NCBI GenBank assembly: GCA_030077755.1
Contig: JAQJZZ010000002.1
Coordinates: forward strand, 1,116,001 to 1,180,000
Origin: Filosporella fistucella
Taxonomy: Eukaryota > Ascomycota > Leotiomycetes > Helotiales
DNA length: 64,000 nt
Reading direction: 5' to 3'
The notes beneath the pieces were generated by a model. That model worked only from the letters and a program-made list of their open reading frames with translations, did not search any database and was not told the DNA's origin. Below, piece after piece: positions 60,101 through 64,000 of this stretch (position 1 is its first letter; each line of letters opens with the position of its first letter). Both the position numbers and the translations under genes were made by a program.

Positions 60101-61600
60101 TGATGTTTTCGAGGTAAAATTTGTGGTAGAAGATACAGGCATTGGAATAGAAGAGGAGGTTAGAAAACGACTTTTCAAGCCCTTCAGCCAAGCGGACTCC
60201 TCAACCGCTAGACGTTTCGGAGGTACTGGTCTTGGTCTTACTATCAGTAAGAATCTGGTTGACTTGATGCATGGACGCATTCAGCTCGAGTCATCTTTGG
60301 GAAGTGGCACTCGCGCTACCTTCTGGATTCCATTCAACAAACCTCAATTCCACGACGGCAACACGACCCTTATTGATATTGGAAGCTTACCGGATCGACT
60401 TCAATCGGAAATGAGTGTGTCTTGTAACAGCTCCGAGTATGAACAGGTCATTGGAACTCCACCTATTCAGAGTCCTGTGGATCTATACAAAAGTCATCAT
60501 TTGAAACCACGCTCAATTAGCATGACTCCTCCAGCACCACCTGAACTGGAACTGTCGCCTGCTGATAGGATTGAAGTGAAGGTTTTGGTTGTTGAGGATA
60601 AGTATGTTTGTTACACTCTTTGCGATGGCACTGTACTAATCTTTTCGACAGTGCTATCAACCAACAAATAGCCCTGAAGACCATCAAGAAGCTTGGATTC
60701 ACAGTATCAGCAGTTTGGAATGGCAAGGAAGCACTCGACTACTTACTTGCAGCTGATGGGCCAAACCCCGCTCACCCTAAACCAGACATCATTCTTATGG
60801 ACGTTCAAATGCCCATCATCGACGGATATCGGGCGACCCATCTCTTGAGGCATCATTCCCCGTATAATGTTCTTTCCCGGAATATCCCAATTGTGGCTAT
60901 GACTGCCTCTGCCATCCAAGGGGACAAGGAGAAGTGTAAGAAGGCAGGTATGGATGACTATCTCGCGAAGCCTGTGAAAGGAAAGACTTTGGAAAAAATG
61001 CTTGTTCGCTGGGCCCTTAACAGACGTGTGCCTCGGACCCCAGGCGAATCCGAATTTGATGAAAGTGATTGCTCAGAACCTGGAGAGCATAATTGTGGTA
61101 CAGATGATGTGCCGATATTTGGCCAAGGAAAATCAACGATTGTTCAGGAGACTTCTTCTGATCTTCAGCCGGGAAGGCCTACAATGAGTGAGCGGCAGAA
61201 TAGCCATCGTCTCACGCTTCCTGGCACGGAGTCTGAGGCTGATCGTGCAGAAATGAGAGAAGAGGCAGAGGAGAAAGCAACAGCACTTCGAGATGAGAAA
61301 TTAGTGGAAGCTGCTATGGCTCCAGGGGAGAAATTATTAGTCCACGCTGTGGGGGAAGAGAGAGCCCCAGGCCAGAAATTAACGGTAGAAAATGTGGGGA
61401 AGCTGGAGTTGGAAGCAGGCGGTAAATGGAGCCCAGGCACTGAGGAGAAAAAGAATTTAAGTGCAGCCGGTGATAGGGATAGTCTTGTAGCTCATGCCGA
61501 AGGATCGAGAGAAACTAGTGGGGATAGGAGTGCAGAGAGGCCGAAGGTGAAAAGACGATGGGTAGATAGCGAGAGGACTGTTACAGGGTCTGAAAAATGA
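57150..61600 (+). CDS. PAS-rich hybrid histidine kinase (sensor)
   Basis: 1433 residues in four exons: 57150-58750, 58803-59091, 59139-60601, 60652-61600. It has no transmembrane helix, so it is a cytosolic sensor. PAS-like units are seen near residues 95-130 ([20 protein letters not shown]), 375-400, 510-630 ([41 protein letters not shown]) and 635-730. Then come the HisKA H-box ([19 protein letters not shown], His811), HATPase boxes ([40 protein letters not shown]) and a receiver domain (VLVVEDN, phospho-Asp1168 in [15 protein letters not shown], Lys in DYLAKPVKG). Signalling would run through an HPt protein (Ypd1) to Skn7/Ssk1. A TcsA/Fos-1-like class is a candidate, not settled. About 210 charged residues follow the receiver, which is unusual. 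The ATG at 57150 is followed by another at 57156. Confidence 0.92.
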
Positions 61601-61937
61601 TTCACAGTATAATGGATAGGCTATGGTTGGATGGAGTTAGGCATCTGGCTTGGGGATTGAATTGCATTAGCGGGTTGGATTTAGCATTGGGTGGCTTTTG
61701 AGGATGCACTGGATAGAGGTCGTGTGTAGTATTCGGATTCGGGTTGGATATACCGTCGTCTGCTGAAGTTCATGCAGATGAGGAATTCAGGATAGATTGA
61801 GTGTCAGAATGTATATGATAAGCTAAGCTTGGACATATTGCCTCTGCTTGTATATGCATGCTCTTCAAATGCTTGATCGGTCCAACCTTCTCCTTACCCC
61901 GAGATCGCTCGTCCCAGGCTACGCAGTCCTTCTTAGC
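61601..61937. other. Convergent gap between kinase and AA9 genes
   Basis: 337 bp of GT-rich and AT-rich 3' flank. No gene seen. Confidence 0.5.
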
Positions 61938-62848
61938 CTAGCAACTCATAGGTCTCGGCCCAGGAATCGCATAAGGCTTGTTATTGTTATTAGGAATGGT
62001 TCCACTGTAGATATTCAACTTAATTCCCCTGAATCACATTAGCACAACGCATTTCCGCATAATCTCAAGAAACTCACGGGTCATTACTGCTATAAGCACC
62101 CGGAAACTTCACCGTATCGCCCCCCGTCTTCGTTCCACTCCCCGTGATCTTGATATTGGAACATGACATGTAGAACTGGGCTCCCTTATCGCTATACGCT
62201 GAATGCAATGCAATAAGCTCAACGCGCATCAGGTATTGTCCCGGTGCGAGACACGATGGCATCGTGAAGTCCCACCAGCCATTTCCAGCGATCATGCTAT
62301 CGACGCCCCATTTACCGGTGCTGGTATCGAGACCTTCCTCAGCTACTTTGAACCAGGAGAGACCTGCTGGATCAGCCGTGGCTGCGTTATCAACTTTGGC
62401 TAGATAGGCCATTGCTGGGCCTTTGTGAGAAGGTGCAATTGGATTGTCTTTATCGTTGGCGCCTTGGGGGCCGCCGATTATATGTTGGAACCAGGCTCCT
62501 ACTTTGGCTCCCGCGGGGATGGTGATGATGTCTTTGCTGACGGGGGATTTAAGACCGGTGTTGCATGCTATTGCTGAGGTGGTGACGTCTTGCACTGGAT
62601 AGTTGGAGGAGGGGGCGCGGACTGTAGGGGGGTGTTAGTATTTTGATATTTTCGAATTTGAACGGGGAAGAGGGGGAGAGAAGAGGTGATGTCGGATCTT
62701 GCAATTGAGGAACATGTATGGGAACCGGAGCTGACTTACCACCAAACAGAGAGCCCTGATCTTGTCCATTAACTCGAACGCGTTGAAATATACAGTGACC
62801 ATTGACACTAGCTGCTGCTAGAGCAAGAGAGATGAGTGAAAGACGCAT
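61938..62848 (-). CDS. AA9 lytic polysaccharide monooxygenase (cellulose-active family)
   Basis: 247 residues in three exons (62848-62740, 62621-62078, 62028-61938). The signal peptide MRLSLISLALAAASVNG is cut directly before His18, which becomes the N-terminal copper-binding histidine (HCIFQRVRVNG). Further AA9 marks are APSSNYPVQDV, SAIACNTG, VGAWFQHIIGG, the second copper His in PSHKGPAMAYLAKV, the second-sphere His in ELIALHSAY, the axial Tyr in QFYMSCSNIKI, and GDTVKFPGAYSSNDPGIKLN. The C-terminal IPGPRPMSC is the usual end; there is no cellulose-binding module. AA9 enzymes cut cellulose oxidatively using H2O2 or O2 and an electron donor. It is a secreted plant-biomass enzyme, consistent with a plant-associated or saprotrophic fungus. 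The N-terminal Cys next to His18 is a small oddity. Confidence 0.96.
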
Positions 62849-64000
62849 TTTGATCTCCAAAATTTCTTGAAAATATACTGAATAGAAGTGAAGTACTGTC
62901 TTTCAAATGCTCACAAGAGAAGAACCTCAGAACCTGGGGAGAATCTACTTCTTTAATGTTACCTTCCTTTTATACCCAATTTTCAAGTACCGGGCTCCCA
63001 TCCTACATGCCCAGGAATAATAAAGTGCAAACGCGGGGACGCCTCTTTTTACCGCAGGCATGGGTATTAAACATGAACGCTTCGGCTCCGGTAGATGAGA
63101 TTGATGAAACGGCTTAAATGAACGACCAACAAAGATGAGGATGGCTGTCATGTGGTGAGAAAGTAGCTCCGAATTACTTTTGTGTTTAGATGTCACTTGA
63201 CATTAAGAGCGGCCCGGAAACCGAGGCAGATAGATTGGGAAGGAGGTTTTGAAACTAGAAATGAGGTTTTAGGGTGAGTAGATGGGGAGGCGAGGTGGTG
63301 GATAAACGGGAGGACAATGTGTTTCCCGCCTTGGGGAATGATGATCTTGAGAGAGGTTGATGAACGGAGGGTGGTTGTTGAGTTTGAGCTGTGATGAAGG
63401 AGATAGGTACTTTGCAGATCTTGGAACGTCCTCTGTGGCTTCAGGTTGATGGAAAGAGCTGCTCTCCCAATTGGAACCTAACTGTTCATAGAGTGAGATC
63501 ACGTGTGTTCTCCCACAAACAGGTAGGTATAGCAAAACACTTTTGTGAGGGTGGAGAGGTGGTACAAAGGTGCCTTGGATAAGGTATGTCACATATCTGG
63601 TTGAACAAGGCGGTGTATGGCAGGGAAAGGTAGGCGTTTAAGGTGAGGTGGGCAATGAACAGTCATGTGACAACCTTTCATACGAGCACCCGCGGATTTC
63701 GAATGTTCTCCTCCCGTGGTTCTTGCTTCAAACCACAACAGCACCCACCAGAGTTTTCGGTACTAAGCTACTTCCATTTTCCAAGTTGACGCATCTTGCA
63801 AAGCTGCAAATTCCATGCTACTCGAGTCATACAGTATCTAGGTCCTCCTTTCTATCCATGGATTTATCATGTTTGTACTCATGCCATTTTCAAGCTGTCG
63901 TTCCTACCCTGGTGAGTTCACCACCTTCCTGTGTGCTCCCGTGAAGGCTGTCCGGTATTTGGCATCAACCCGGTTCGTGCGAGGCAGTGAGCCGGAATAT
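62849..64000. promoter_or_regulatory. AA9 promoter region and right edge
   Basis: No supported gene. Two CreA-type SYGGRG strings lie close upstream of the AA9 start: CTGGGG at 62934-62939 and GCGGGG at 63033-63038. CreA carries out glucose repression of such enzymes, but six-base matches are frequent by chance. Frames at 63269-63592 and 63648-63944 show no domain features; the sequence ends within unassigned DNA. Confidence 0.35.

Overview
This window is ordinary, gene-dense chromosome from a filamentous ascomycete. The signs are short introns (mostly 47-160 nt, GT-AG, often with CTAAC/CTGAC-like branch sites), long CT-rich leaders, a Zn2Cys6 regulator, a PAS-rich hybrid histidine kinase and an AA9 polysaccharide monooxygenase. 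Protein style suggests Leotiomycetes (Helotiales, Sclerotiniaceae-like); that placement is inference. I rebuilt 22 protein genes by joining exons on conserved family motifs and checking reading phase across every intron, plus one single-exon gene (GPALPP-type), and found one intron-containing tRNA gene. I see no transposon, no secondary-metabolite cluster and no virus-like sequence.

Layout. 1-16.9 kb: cyclophilin H (-), membrane RING-H2 ligase (+), GPALPP-type protein (-), VPS8 (+), RCR-type PY-motif membrane protein (+), a conserved protein of unknown function (-). 17-24 kb: alanyl-tRNA synthetase (+), tRNA-Ala(CGC) (+), saccharopine dehydrogenase LYS1 (-). 24.8-29.3 kb: secreted glycoprotein of unknown function (+), NTR2-domain splicing factor (-), SmG (+), rhodanese/CDC25-like protein (-). 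29.7-38.8 kb: rRNA/tRNA cytidine acetyltransferase KRE33/NAT10 (-), acetyl-CoA acetyltransferase ERG10 (-), U5 snRNP GTPase SNU114 (+). 40.7-41.6 kb: CIA2 (-). 41.6-46.6 kb: gene-poor. 46.6-55.3 kb: Zn2Cys6 regulator (+), zinc-knuckle/metallo-beta-lactamase-fold protein (-), amidase (+), SAM methyltransferase (+). 57-62.8 kb: hybrid histidine kinase (+) and AA9 LPMO (-). The last 1.1 kb has no supported gene.

Themes. Four to five genes belong to the spliceosome (CypH, NTR2, SmG, SNU114, perhaps the GPALPP protein), and NTR2/SmG share a 218-bp divergent promoter. Alanylation is also concentrated: the synthetase lies about 1.5 kb from a tRNA-Ala that shows the G3:U70 identity pair. The synthetase has a basic, in-frame 54-residue upstream extension that looks like a mitochondrial presequence, and a Gcn4/CPC1-type TGACTCA lies inside it. 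LYS1 has the mirror-image TGAGTCA at the same distance from its ATG.

Nothing here is a clearly new multi-gene system. The observations most worth following are the AlaRS dual-start arrangement, the degenerate metal site of the metallo-beta-lactamase-fold protein, two conserved-looking genes of unknown function, weak splice sites in SmG and the Zn2Cys6 gene, and the 5-kb silent region before the regulator.
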